A stretch of DNA of 5,418 nucleotides from Clostridia bacterium (lineage in GTDB: Bacteria > Bacillota_A > Clostridia > Christensenellales > Aristaeellaceae), in contig JAFUPO010000288.1 in assembly GCA_017481185.1 (NCBI GenBank), forward strand, positions 1 through 5,418, given 5' to 3'. Position 1 is the first letter of the stretch. Each line of letters opens with the position of its first letter. The notes beneath the pieces are model-generated. The model ran no database searches. It was not told where the DNA came from and saw only the letters and a list, made by a program, of their open reading frames with translations. A program made the position numbers and the translations under genes. Shown piece after piece: positions 1 through 5,418 of the stretch.

Positions 1-451
1 ACCAGTATCTTATTAAATTTTGCTCAGAATCAATTTCTCCCAGTTCAGGTTTTGCGCTATACTTCCCACTGGCCGCCTCCCTCCGGCCCTCCTGATCACG
101 TTTTTGCCCCTCCTGATCACGCATTCGGGCTTTTTGCTCCTTTGCCTCCTCCATCAGCCAGTTATAGGCCTCCACGATTGCATCCGCATCGTTGAGGTCT
201 TTTTTTATGGCCTGCTGGTTGGCCTCATCCATGGCCCGGGCCTCAGGGCTGCGCATCCGGATTCTGCGCATGGCCTCTCGCATCTGCCGGCCGAAGCGCT
301 TTACCCACTGCACAAACTTTTCGGCCGTGGTCATGTCCTTATCCATCAGCGCTTTCAGGTTCTCTTTTCTCGAGAACACGTCAAACAGGCTGTCCGCCAC
401 GATTTCCCCAAGTCTTTTTATTTCATATTCCTTAAATCGCCAATTTCTGCG
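1..451 (-). pseudogene. Fragment of a large phage/conjugative-element-like protein (probable remnant)
   Basis: On the minus strand the frame is open from 451 to the window edge, 150 codons without a stop. Two in-frame stops (TAG at 460-458, TGA at 454-452) lie just upstream, and the first ATG is only at 346-344, with no convincing ribosome binding site. The product starts RRNWRFKEYEIKRLGEIVADS and continues into helical, charged sequence (LFDVFSRKENLKALMDKDM, then VQWVKRFGRQMREAMRRIRM). An Arg/Glu/Gln-rich stretch with two RDQEG units follows, then GKYSAKPELGEID. From memory, the 'VADSLFDVFS ... WVKRF' helices followed by a charged linker and a 'KYS' segment resemble parts of large multidomain proteins carried by clostridial prophages and integrative elements; I cannot name the family. 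The lack of a start and the stops directly upstream argue for a 5'-truncated remnant. It could instead be an intact gene with an unusual start whose remainder lies left of the window. The coding reading is fairly secure; the identity is not. Confidence 0.45.
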
Positions 452-460
452 TCATTCCTA

Positions 461-489
461 TTGACATACAGGGCCTGCTGTGGTTTAAT
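461..489 (+). promoter_or_regulatory. Sigma-A-type promoter of the regulator-pot operon
   Basis: A perfect -35 box TTGACA (461-466) is followed by a 17-base spacer and a -10 box TTTAAT (484-489; one mismatch to TATAAT). TGG (481-483) directly before the -10 gives an extended -10 TGn motif. Transcription would start near 496, leaving a leader of about 86 bases before the regulator ATG at 582. This is the only good promoter I see ahead of the operon. Both palindromic elements (505-521, 540-556) lie downstream of the inferred start. Confidence 0.65.
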
Positions 490-504
490 TTATAGCGTTT
501 AAAT

Positions 505-521
505 GTTTACTAAAACTAAAC
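505..521. promoter_or_regulatory. Palindromic operator-like element, copy 1
   Basis: The sequence GTTTACTAAAACTAAAC is a 17-base interrupted palindrome, GTTTA-N7-TAAAC. It begins about 9 bases after the inferred transcription start. A second copy lies 35 bases downstream and matches at 14 of 17 positions. The position directly ahead of a gene for an XRE-type DNA-binding protein suggests autoregulation by that protein; this is inference from position and symmetry only. Confidence 0.55.
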
Positions 522-539
522 CCATTAGTTCGCTTCAAA

Positions 540-556
540 GTTTAGTGAAAATAAAC
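540..556. promoter_or_regulatory. Palindromic operator-like element, copy 2
   Basis: The sequence GTTTAGTGAAAATAAAC repeats the GTTTA-N7-TAAAC pattern of 505-521. The two copies are also arranged so that 504-521 and 540-557 form one larger imperfect inverted repeat (14 of 18 positions match), with TGTTTA at the outer edges and ACTAAAC/GTTTAGT facing inward. It ends 12 bases before the ribosome binding site of the regulator gene, so a bound protein could block elongation. Confidence 0.55.
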
Positions 557-581
557 ATCCTTCAGGAAGGGAGGAACTTCG

Positions 582-1124
582 ATGAATATTGGTGAAAAGC
601 TTCGTCAGCTGCGCCTACAGCGGGGGCTGACACAGGAAGAAATGGCAGACCGCTGCGAGCTTAGCAAAGGCTTTATTTCACAAGTTGAGCGGGATCTGGC
701 CTCCCCTTCCATCGCCACCCTCACAGATATGCTAGAGTGCCTGGGCAGCTCCCTTTCAGCATTTTTCAATGACCGAGGAGATGAGAAGATTGTTTTCGCT
801 CCCGGGGATATGTTTGAAAAAGTGGATGAAGAAAACCTGAAGGGCAGCATCATCTGGCTGATTCCTGATGCCCAGAAAAACGAAATGGAACCTATTTTGA
901 TGGATCTGGGCCCTGGCGGCGAAAGCCAAACCCTTCCTCCCCACGAGGGAGAGGAGTTCGGTTATGTGCTCAAGGGATGCGTAACGCTTTTTCTAGGCGA
1001 AAAAAAGCATAAGATTAAAGCGGGATATAGTTTTTGCATCCATCCTACCGCCGACCACTACCTAAAAAACACCGGCAAGACCGCCGCAAAGGTCCTTTGG
1101 GTCACCACGCCCCCCAGCTTCTAA
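582..1124 (+). CDS. XRE-family regulator with C-terminal cupin sensor domain
   Basis: A cytoplasmic transcription factor of 180 residues with the two-part layout of the PuuR/SutR-like group. Residues about 5-62 are an HTH_3/XRE domain, with the helix-turn-helix at 17-38 (TQEEMADRCELSKGFISQVERD region). Residues about 105-178 are a small beta-barrel cupin_2 domain; His121, Glu125 and His159 are placed where a metal or ligand could bind. Its length is close to that of E. coli PuuR, which responds to putrescine. GGGAGG at 569-574 lies 7 bases before the ATG and fixes the start. The potA start follows the stop by 20 bases with no terminator between, so it is the first gene of the pot operon, a common clostridial arrangement. 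I infer that it senses a polyamine or related compound and controls the operon through the two palindromes in its leader. Whether it represses or activates cannot be read from the sequence, though sites downstream of the promoter favour repression. Confidence 0.9.
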   Translation: MNIGEKLRQLRLQRGLTQEEMADRCELSKGFISQVERDLASPSIATLTDMLECLGSSLSAFFNDRGDEKIVFAPGDMFEKVDEENLKGSIIWLIPDAQKNEMEPILMDLGPGGESQTLPPHEGEEFGYVLKGCVTLFLGEKKHKIKAGYSFCIHPTADHYLKNTGKTAAKVLWVTTPPSF

Positions 1125-1144
1125 TTTAAAGGGAGAGAGCTGTT

Positions 1145-2203
1145 ATGATTGAAAGCACGCATCTGATCGATCTGCAAAATCTATCCAAGGAATACGACGG
1201 TGTAACCGTTTTAAGCAATATCAACCTCTATGTGCGTAAAAAGGAATTCGTGACCCTGCTGGGGCCTTCCGGCTGCGGCAAGACCACCACTTTGCGCCTT
1301 ATCGGCGGCTTTGAATACCCCTCCACCGGCCGGGTGCTGTTTGAAGGCCAGGATATTACAGATTTGCCCCCTTACAAGCGGCGGGTGAATACGGTATTTC
1401 AGAAATATGCGCTCTTTCCCCATCTATCCGTGCAAGATAATATTGCCTTTGGCCTAAAGCTCAAAAAGGTGCCCAAGGATGAAATTCGCCGCAAGGTGGA
1501 CTATATGCTGGATCTGGTAAACCTTTCCGGCTACGGCAAGCGCAGTGTGGATGCCCTTTCCGGCGGCCAACAGCAGCGCATCGCTATCGCCCGAGCCCTG
1601 GTGAACGAGCCTGAGGTGCTATTGTTGGATGAGCCCCTGGGCGCGCTGGATCTGAAGCTGCGCAAGGAAATGCAATTAGAGCTTAAGAGTATGCAGCAGC
1701 GGTTAGGCATCACCTTTCTGTACGTGACTCACGACCAGGAGGAAGCGCTGACCATGAGCGATACCGTAGTGGTCATGCGGGATGGCCACATTTTGCAGAT
1801 CGGTGATCCCAAGCGTATTTATGATGAACCCGCCAACGCCTTTGTGGCTGACTTTATTGGCGAGAGCAACATTTTGCGCGGCACCATGCTGCGGGATGAG
1901 TTAGTAGAATTTGCCAACCACGCCTTCCCCTGTGTTGACTCTGGCTTTGGCGAAAACGCTCCCGTGGATGTGGTCATCCGCCCCGAAGATATTATGATCG
2001 TGGGCGAGGACGTGGGACAGCTGGTGGGCACGGTTACGAGCGTTTTGTTCAAGGGCGTTCATTATGAAATGATGATTGATTGCGGCGCGGCCACCTTCAA
2101 AGTCCACTCCACCACCATGCAGCCCCAGGGCAGCCGGGTGGGCGTTAATATTGTTCCCTTCAACATTCATATCATGAAGCCCATGCAGGAGGGTACCAAG
2201 TGA
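1145..2203 (+). CDS. potA: Polyamine ABC transporter ATP-binding protein PotA
   Basis: The ATPase that powers polyamine import, acting as a dimer on the inner face of the membrane against PotB and PotC. All nucleotide-binding motifs are intact: Walker [10 protein letters not shown] (residues 40-48), Q-loop Gln86, signature LSGGQQQR (138-145), Walker B VLLLDE (158-163), D-loop GALD (166-169) and the switch His196. Residues from about 240 to 350 form the TOBE-type C-terminal domain (VVIRPEDI near 276-283) of the PotA/MalK class, which often carries regulation. The 352-residue length is normal for PotA. GGGAG at 1131-1135 lies 9 bases before the ATG. The stop codon overlaps the potB start (GTGA), which indicates translational coupling. 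The ATPase alone could serve other substrates such as iron, sulfate or putrescine; the polyamine assignment rests on the neighbouring PotB, PotC and PotD. Confidence 0.95.
   Translation: MIESTHLIDLQNLSKEYDGVTVLSNINLYVRKKEFVTLLGPSGCGKTTTLRLIGGFEYPSTGRVLFEGQDITDLPPYKRRVNTVFQKYALFPHLSVQDNIAFGLKLKKVPKDEIRRKVDYMLDLVNLSGYGKRSVDALSGGQQQRIAIARALVNEPEVLLLDEPLGALDLKLRKEMQLELKSMQQRLGITFLYVTHDQEEALTMSDTVVVMRDGHILQIGDPKRIYDEPANAFVADFIGESNILRGTMLRDELVEFANHAFPCVDSGFGENAPVDVVIRPEDIMIVGEDVGQLVGTVTSVLFKGVHYEMMIDCGAATFKVHSTTMQPQGSRVGVNIVPFNIHIMKPMQEGTK
2187..2193 (+). promoter_or_regulatory. Ribosome binding site that fixes the potB GTG start
   Basis: AGGAGGG lies inside the last codons of potA, 6 bases before GTG at 2200. 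The first internal ATG in the same frame (2305) has only GAGG one base upstream, too close to function. This supports the longer PotB product. Confidence 0.8.
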
Positions 2204-3189
2204 ACAGCAACCTGAAATTGCCTGCCTGGGCCTTTGGGGCCATGGGCGTGGGCCTGGTTCTCTTCATAGCGATGGTTGCTCTTTCGATCAAGCGCAACCG
2301 AGGCATGAAGCGCTCCTTGTTTGCAACTCCCTATACCCTGTGGATGATCGCCTTTACCGTATTGCCAGTAATCCTAATTGGCTACTACGCTTTCACGGAT
2401 GCTAACGGCGTTTTTACCCTGGATAACTTCCGCAATTTCTGGGACAGCAACTACGCCAAGAATCAGCTGTATGCCACCTTGGGCCCGGATGCCGCCCAGT
2501 TTATGGTGCGGGGCACCGTGAATGTGGACACCCTGGTTTACTCCCTTTGGATGGCCTTTCTCTGCACTGCCATTTGCCTGGTGCTAGGCTATCCGGCTGC
2601 CCTGTTCATGGCAGACCGCAAAATGAAGATGGGGGCTTCCTTGGTGGTTTTGTTCATCATTCCCATGTGGATGAACTTTCTTCTGCGCACCATCGCCTGG
2701 ATGAGCCTGCTTGAGGATAACGGCCTCATTAACAACTTTTTGCGCTCCATGGGGTTTGAGGGGGCACAGCTCCTTTATAACTCAGGCGCGGTGCTCCTGG
2801 GCATGGTGTACAACTATCTGCCCTTCATGGTTTTCCCCATTTACACGGTGCTCAACAAGCAGGATCCCAAGCTGGCAGAGGCCGCTCAGGATCTGGGCTG
2901 CAACGAATGGCGGACTCTGACCAAGGTGACCGTGCCCCTGAGCCTGCCGGGCGTAATCAGCGGCATCACCATGGTGTTCATGCCCTCGGTGACCACCTTC
3001 TTCATCCCTCGTATGCTGGGCGGCGGCAATACCATGATGTTTGGCGACCTGATCGAAGCCAAATTCCTTACCGAAGGCAGCTGGAATGTAGGCAGCGCTT
3101 TATCGCTGATTATGATGGTTTTGATCCTGATCAGCCTATCCATCCTGCGCAAGGCAGACCCCAAGGGTGAAGGAGGCGGCATCGTATGA
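2200..3189 (+). CDS. potB: Polyamine ABC transporter permease PotB, with extra N-terminal helix
   Basis: One of the two membrane subunits forming the polyamine channel. The product has 329 residues, longer than the roughly 275-300 I expect for PotB. Predicted membrane helices lie at about 9-30, 42-64, 112-136, 144-170, 194-216, 250-272 and 297-318, one more than the usual six. The family core begins near residue 36 ([17 protein letters not shown]). The EAA loop, which contacts PotA, is at 227-246 (EAAQDLG...VTVP). Residues about 85-111, between the first core helix and the next, form an external loop some 20 residues longer than I expect. The GTG start is supported by AGGAGGG 6 bases upstream and by the 4-base overlap with the potA stop. 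The stop overlaps the potC start (ATGA). As an MetI/BPD_transp_1 permease its family is certain; its partner PotD and the gene order give the substrate. Confidence 0.93.
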   Translation: MNSNLKLPAWAFGAMGVGLVLFIAMVALSIKRNRGMKRSLFATPYTLWMIAFTVLPVILIGYYAFTDANGVFTLDNFRNFWDSNYAKNQLYATLGPDAAQFMVRGTVNVDTLVYSLWMAFLCTAICLVLGYPAALFMADRKMKMGASLVVLFIIPMWMNFLLRTIAWMSLLEDNGLINNFLRSMGFEGAQLLYNSGAVLLGMVYNYLPFMVFPIYTVLNKQDPKLAEAAQDLGCNEWRTLTKVTVPLSLPGVISGITMVFMPSVTTFFIPRMLGGGNTMMFGDLIEAKFLTEGSWNVGSALSLIMMVLILISLSILRKADPKGEGGGIV

Positions 3190-3953
3190 GCAAGTTTTTC
3201 AAGCGATTCTACCTTGGCATCATTCTGGTGTTCCTCTACATCCCTATTGTGGTGCTGATCGTTCAATCCTTCAATGCAGGTAAAAGCCGCGCCAAGTGGG
3301 AAGGCTTCTCCCTGCGCTGGTACGAGGAACTGCTTCACGACCAGGCTATTCTCAACGCTTTGCAGGTGACCCTCAGCGTGGCTGTGCTGGCTATGATCAT
3401 CTCCACCATTCTGGGCACCCTGGCGGCCATTGGCATTTACAGCATGAAAAAGCGCCCCCAGAGCCTGATGATGACCCTGACCAATCTGCCCAACACCATG
3501 CCGGATATCGTGACCGGTATCTCGCTGATGCTCCTGTTCATCTTCACCAAGGTGGAGCGGGGCTATCTGACCATGCTGCTGGCTCACATCACCTTTGATA
3601 CGCCCTATGTGATTCTCTCGGTGATGCCCAAGCTTAAGCAGATGAATAAGCACACCTATGAGGCTGCTTTAGACTTGGGTGCAACCCCCACCTATGCCCT
3701 GACCCATGTTATTATCCCCGAGTGCAAACAGGGCATCATCACCGGCGCAATGCTGGCCTTTACCCTGTCGTTAGACGACTTCACCATCAGCTACTTCACC
3801 ACCAGCCCCCTGGTGCAGAACCTGTCCACGCTGATCTACTCTGCGGCGCGCAAGGGCATTGAGCCTTCTTTGAACGCCCTTTCCGCGATCATGTTTGTGG
3901 CGCTGCTGGTGCTTCTGCTCATCGTCAACCGCCGTACAGCTGACAACAGTTAA
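3186..3953 (+). CDS. potC: Polyamine ABC transporter permease PotC
   Basis: The second channel subunit, pairing with PotB. At 255 residues it has the normal PotC length and the expected layout. A first helix lies at about 9-29. The transport domain starts near 55, with helices at about 61-85 and 105-122 and further helices to the C terminus. The EAA loop is at 159-178 (EAALDLGATPTYALTHVIIP). The segment LAFTLSLDDFTISYF (190-204) is a recognisable PotC hallmark following the EAA loop. AGGAGG at 3171-3176 lies 9 bases before the ATG, inside the end of potB, and the ATGA overlap implies coupled translation with potB. The gene looks complete and ordinary. Confidence 0.95.
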   Translation: MSKFFKRFYLGIILVFLYIPIVVLIVQSFNAGKSRAKWEGFSLRWYEELLHDQAILNALQVTLSVAVLAMIISTILGTLAAIGIYSMKKRPQSLMMTLTNLPNTMPDIVTGISLMLLFIFTKVERGYLTMLLAHITFDTPYVILSVMPKLKQMNKHTYEAALDLGATPTYALTHVIIPECKQGIITGAMLAFTLSLDDFTISYFTTSPLVQNLSTLIYSAARKGIEPSLNALSAIMFVALLVLLLIVNRRTADNS

Positions 3954-3991
3954 CCCGGCGTGAGACCATATCCGCTTCACATTGATTTGTC

Positions 3992-3999
3992 AAGGAGGT
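3992..3999 (+). promoter_or_regulatory. Ribosome binding site that fixes the potD start
   Basis: AAGGAGGT is a full anti-Shine-Dalgarno match 8 bases before ATG at 4008. It rules out the in-frame GTG at 3960, which would add 16 residues before the signal peptide and has no ribosome binding site. The strong site in the 54-base gap after potC fits a need for more binding protein than permease. Confidence 0.88.
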
Positions 4000-4007
4000 A
4001 TGTTCCC

Positions 4008-5045
4008 ATGAAAAAGCTGGTTTGTCTCCTGATGGTTTTCCTGATGCTCCCCTTCACCTTCGCCTCTGCGGCGGAAGAAATCACCGTGTACAACTGGTAC
4101 GACTACATTGATCCTACCGTGTTCGACCTGTTCACTCAGGAGACCGGCATCAAGGTCAACCCTGTTTACTTCACCACCAATGAAGAAATGATGGTGCAGA
4201 TCGAAGCCAGCCCCGGTGCCTTTGATGTGTGCTTCCCCTCCGAATACATGGTGGAGAGGCTGCTGGCCAAGGATCTTTTGGCTGAGATCAATTATGATAA
4301 CATTCCCAATGCCAAATACATTCTTGAAAGCCTGCGCAACCCCAGCTATGATGCCAACAACGCCCATTCTGTGCCGTATATGTGGGGCACCGTGGGCATC
4401 CTCTATAACACCAAGATGGTTACCGAGCCCGTGGATTCCTGGGGCATCCTGTGGGACAGCAAGTATGTGAGCAACGTCTTTATGATGGACTCCATCCGCG
4501 ACTCCATGGGCATCACCCTGAAGTATCTGGGCCACTCCATGAACACCCGTGACATTCTGGCCTTGGAAATGGCCAAGGCTAAGCTCATCGAGCAGAAAAA
4601 GGCCGGCATCGGCAAAGCCTCTCAGGTGGACGAGACCAAGGATAAGATGGTCAACAACGAAGCTGCCCTGGCCCTGGTGTACAGCGGCGATGCCCAGTAT
4701 TCTATCGACCTGAACCCCGACCTGGCCTACGCCATCCCCAAGGAAGGCAGCAACGTTTGGGTGGACAGCATGGTCATCCCCAAGACGGCTAAGAACAAGG
4801 AAGGTGCCGAGAAGTTCATCGACTTCCTGTGTCGGCCTGAGATTGCCCAGATGAACTGCGAGGAGATCTGGTACTCCTCCCCCAACTCTGGCGCTATTGA
4901 ACTGATGGGTGAGGATTATATCAACAATACGGTGATGAATCCCTCCGCCGAGGTCGTAGCCAACTGCGAATACTTCAACGATATTGACGAAGGCTTCCTG
5001 GCTGTGTACAACGCCCTGTGGCAGGAAGTGAAAAACGCTAAGTAA
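4008..5045 (+). CDS. potD: Polyamine-binding protein PotD (extracytoplasmic solute-binding protein)
   Basis: The receptor that binds spermidine/putrescine outside the membrane and delivers it to PotBC. The product from ATG 4008 has 345 residues. Residues 1-21 are a signal peptide (MKKLVCLL core, ending FASA before AEE). The mature part is a family-1 periplasmic-binding fold. Aligned from memory with E. coli PotD, pocket residues are kept at Trp30, Tyr33, Ser78, Tyr80, Trp251, Asp253 and Tyr289; Asp253 stands at the acidic residue that holds the polyamine amine. Other pocket positions differ: Asp165 for Glu171, Ser162 for Asp168, Tyr225 for Trp229 and Phe323 for Gln327. There is no lipobox: Cys6 lies inside the hydrophobic core after Val and too early, so the protein does not look lipid-anchored, although most Gram-positive binding proteins are. 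It is the last gene of the operon and is followed by a terminator. The exact polyamine cannot be decided from sequence. Confidence 0.93.
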   Translation: MKKLVCLLMVFLMLPFTFASAAEEITVYNWYDYIDPTVFDLFTQETGIKVNPVYFTTNEEMMVQIEASPGAFDVCFPSEYMVERLLAKDLLAEINYDNIPNAKYILESLRNPSYDANNAHSVPYMWGTVGILYNTKMVTEPVDSWGILWDSKYVSNVFMMDSIRDSMGITLKYLGHSMNTRDILALEMAKAKLIEQKKAGIGKASQVDETKDKMVNNEAALALVYSGDAQYSIDLNPDLAYAIPKEGSNVWVDSMVIPKTAKNKEGAEKFIDFLCRPEIAQMNCEEIWYSSPNSGAIELMGEDYINNTVMNPSAEVVANCEYFNDIDEGFLAVYNALWQEVKNAK

Positions 5046-5058
5046 TCGCTCCATAAGC

Positions 5059-5092
5059 AAAGGCGCTTTCCATCATGGAAAGCGCCTTTTTT
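5059..5092 (+). terminator. Rho-independent terminator of the pot operon
   Basis: A 13-base perfect stem (AAAGGCGCTTTCC at 5059-5071 with its complement at 5077-5089) closes a 5-base loop. Six T residues run from 5087 to 5092. It lies 14 bases after the potD stop. Confidence 0.9.
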
Positions 5093-5093
5093 C

Positions 5094-5131
5094 ATAAAGG
5101 AAAAGCCCTTTTAAAAGGGCTTTTCCTTTAT
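5094..5131 (-). terminator. Palindromic terminator of the minus-strand carboxylase gene, probably bidirectional
   Basis: Positions 5094-5131 are a perfect 38-base palindrome: an AAAAGCCC/GGGCTTTT core around a TTTTAAAA centre, extended outward by TAAAGG/CCTTTA. It begins 4 bases after the TAA of the minus-strand gene. In both directions a GC-containing stem is followed by T-rich sequence, so it could end transcription from either side. It sits 1 base from the pot terminator, giving a two-hairpin barrier between convergent genes. Confidence 0.8.
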
Positions 5132-5135
5132 ACCA

Positions 5136-5418
5136 TTACACAGGCATCGTCTTATCCTGCACATTGAGCAGGGTGTTGTCGATCTGATACTTCTGAGCCT
5201 GGCGGTACTGGAAGTACTTCACAGCCACCTGGGGGAACAGGGCGTAGCTGAGCACGTCCTCCTCCTGCTCGTAGTACTCGCGAATCTCCTCACGATACTT
5301 ATCCAGCTCGGGCGCGATGTCATCAGCAGGGCGATTGGTGATGACCTTGGCGTCGCCGATGCACTTCTTGCGCACATCCTCGTTCACAGGAGCGGGCAGA
5401 CGGCCGTATTCGCCGCGA
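5136..5418 (-). CDS. oadA: Oxaloacetate decarboxylase alpha / pyruvate carboxylase subunit B-type protein, C-terminal part
   Basis: The last 93 codons of a gene whose start lies beyond the right edge. In frame from the edge it reads RGEYGRLPAPVNEDVRKKC and goes on with IGDAKVITNRPADDIAPELD, then EEDVLSYALFPQVAVKYFQYR, ending in TMPV. This matches my memory of the PYC_OADA conserved carboxyltransferase domain end (EYGR.PAPV...IGD...RPAD...EEDVL.YALFPQVA). Such proteins move a carboxyl group between oxaloacetate (or a related acid) and biotin, in a sodium-pump decarboxylase or a split pyruvate carboxylase. The GTG at 5387 is an internal valine codon (APVNEDV), not a start. The protein ends without a C-terminal biotinyl domain and MKM motif, so biotin must sit on a separate carrier protein, as is common for the roughly 460-residue clostridial form. 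Which of the two enzymes it belongs to cannot be decided here. It is transcribed towards the pot operon and is not part of it. Confidence 0.85.
   Translation of the reverse strand, partial: RGEYGRLPAPVNEDVRKKCIGDAKVITNRPADDIAPELDKYREEIREYYEQEEDVLSYALFPQVAVKYFQYRQAQKYQIDNTLLNVQDKTMPV

Noticed and set aside
20..502. 160-codon plus-strand open frame (TTG start)
   Set aside because: It lies antisense to the minus-strand coding fragment, has no ribosome binding site, has the Leu/His/Pro-rich make-up of a shadow frame and overlaps the promoter.
496..581. Possible riboswitch in the regulator leader
   Set aside because: The symmetric AT-rich sequence fits protein-binding sites better than a folded aptamer, and I recognise no known riboswitch core.
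2886..3653. 255-codon minus-strand open frame
   Set aside because: It is antisense to conserved potB and potC, with His/Gln-rich sequence typical of a complementary frame.
3960..4007. In-frame GTG at 3960 as an upstream start for potD
   Set aside because: It has no ribosome binding site and would bury the signal peptide behind 16 polar residues. ATG 4008 has AAGGAGGT at ideal spacing.
3954..4007. Possible attenuator or riboswitch in the potC-potD gap
   Set aside because: Only short complementary segments of 4-5 bases are present, and no T-run follows. The gap is explained by a leader with a strong ribosome binding site.
3990..5060. 356-codon minus-strand open frame
   Set aside because: It is the mirror of the conserved potD gene. 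Its Gly/His/Val-rich product has no recognisable domain, and it starts inside the downstream terminator region without a ribosome binding site.
5385..5387. GTG at 5387 as the start of a short 83-residue minus-strand protein
   Set aside because: The frame stays open to the window edge and the upstream residues EYGRLPAP belong to the conserved family sequence, so this is an internal valine codon.

Overview
This window holds a polyamine-uptake operon of the potABCD type, read left to right and headed by its own small regulator gene. A protein-coding fragment on the opposite strand precedes it. The 3' end of a biotin-dependent carboxyltransferase/decarboxylase gene, also on the opposite strand, follows it. 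The gene order (XRE-cupin regulator, potA, potB, potC, potD), the strong purine-rich ribosome binding sites, the sigma-A-like promoter and an OadA-type protein ending without a biotinyl domain all suggest a Bacillota genome, most likely a gut-type Clostridia member of moderate GC content. The solute-binding protein has an ordinary cleavable signal peptide rather than a lipoprotein one. I recall this from some Christensenellales-like lineages, but that placement is a guess.

Layout. Positions 1-451 (minus strand) hold an open reading frame with no start and no end inside the window. It is highly charged and helical, and resembles pieces of large phage or conjugative-element proteins; I read it as a remnant. 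Positions 452-581 are the control region: a near-consensus extended -10 promoter (461-489), two copies of a 17-bp palindromic element GTTTA-N7-TAAAC (505-521 and 540-556), then a ribosome binding site. Positions 582-5045 are the operon. The regulator and potA are 20 bases apart, potA/potB and potB/potC overlap by 4 bases each, and potD follows potC after 54 bases with its own strong ribosome binding site. Positions 5059-5131 hold two back-to-back hairpins that end transcription from both sides. Positions 5136-5418 are the 3' end of the minus-strand carboxylase gene.

How the parts work together. PotD captures a polyamine outside the membrane, PotB and PotC form the channel, and a PotA dimer drives import with ATP. 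The XRE-cupin protein probably senses a polyamine or related metabolite with its cupin domain and represses its own operon through the paired elements just downstream of the promoter. No terminator is visible inside the operon, so one transcript probably covers all five genes.

I do not see an undescribed system here. The points most worth a second look are the paired operator, the decayed minus-strand fragment, an extra N-terminal membrane helix and an enlarged external loop in PotB, the missing lipobox in PotD, and several changed pocket positions in PotD.
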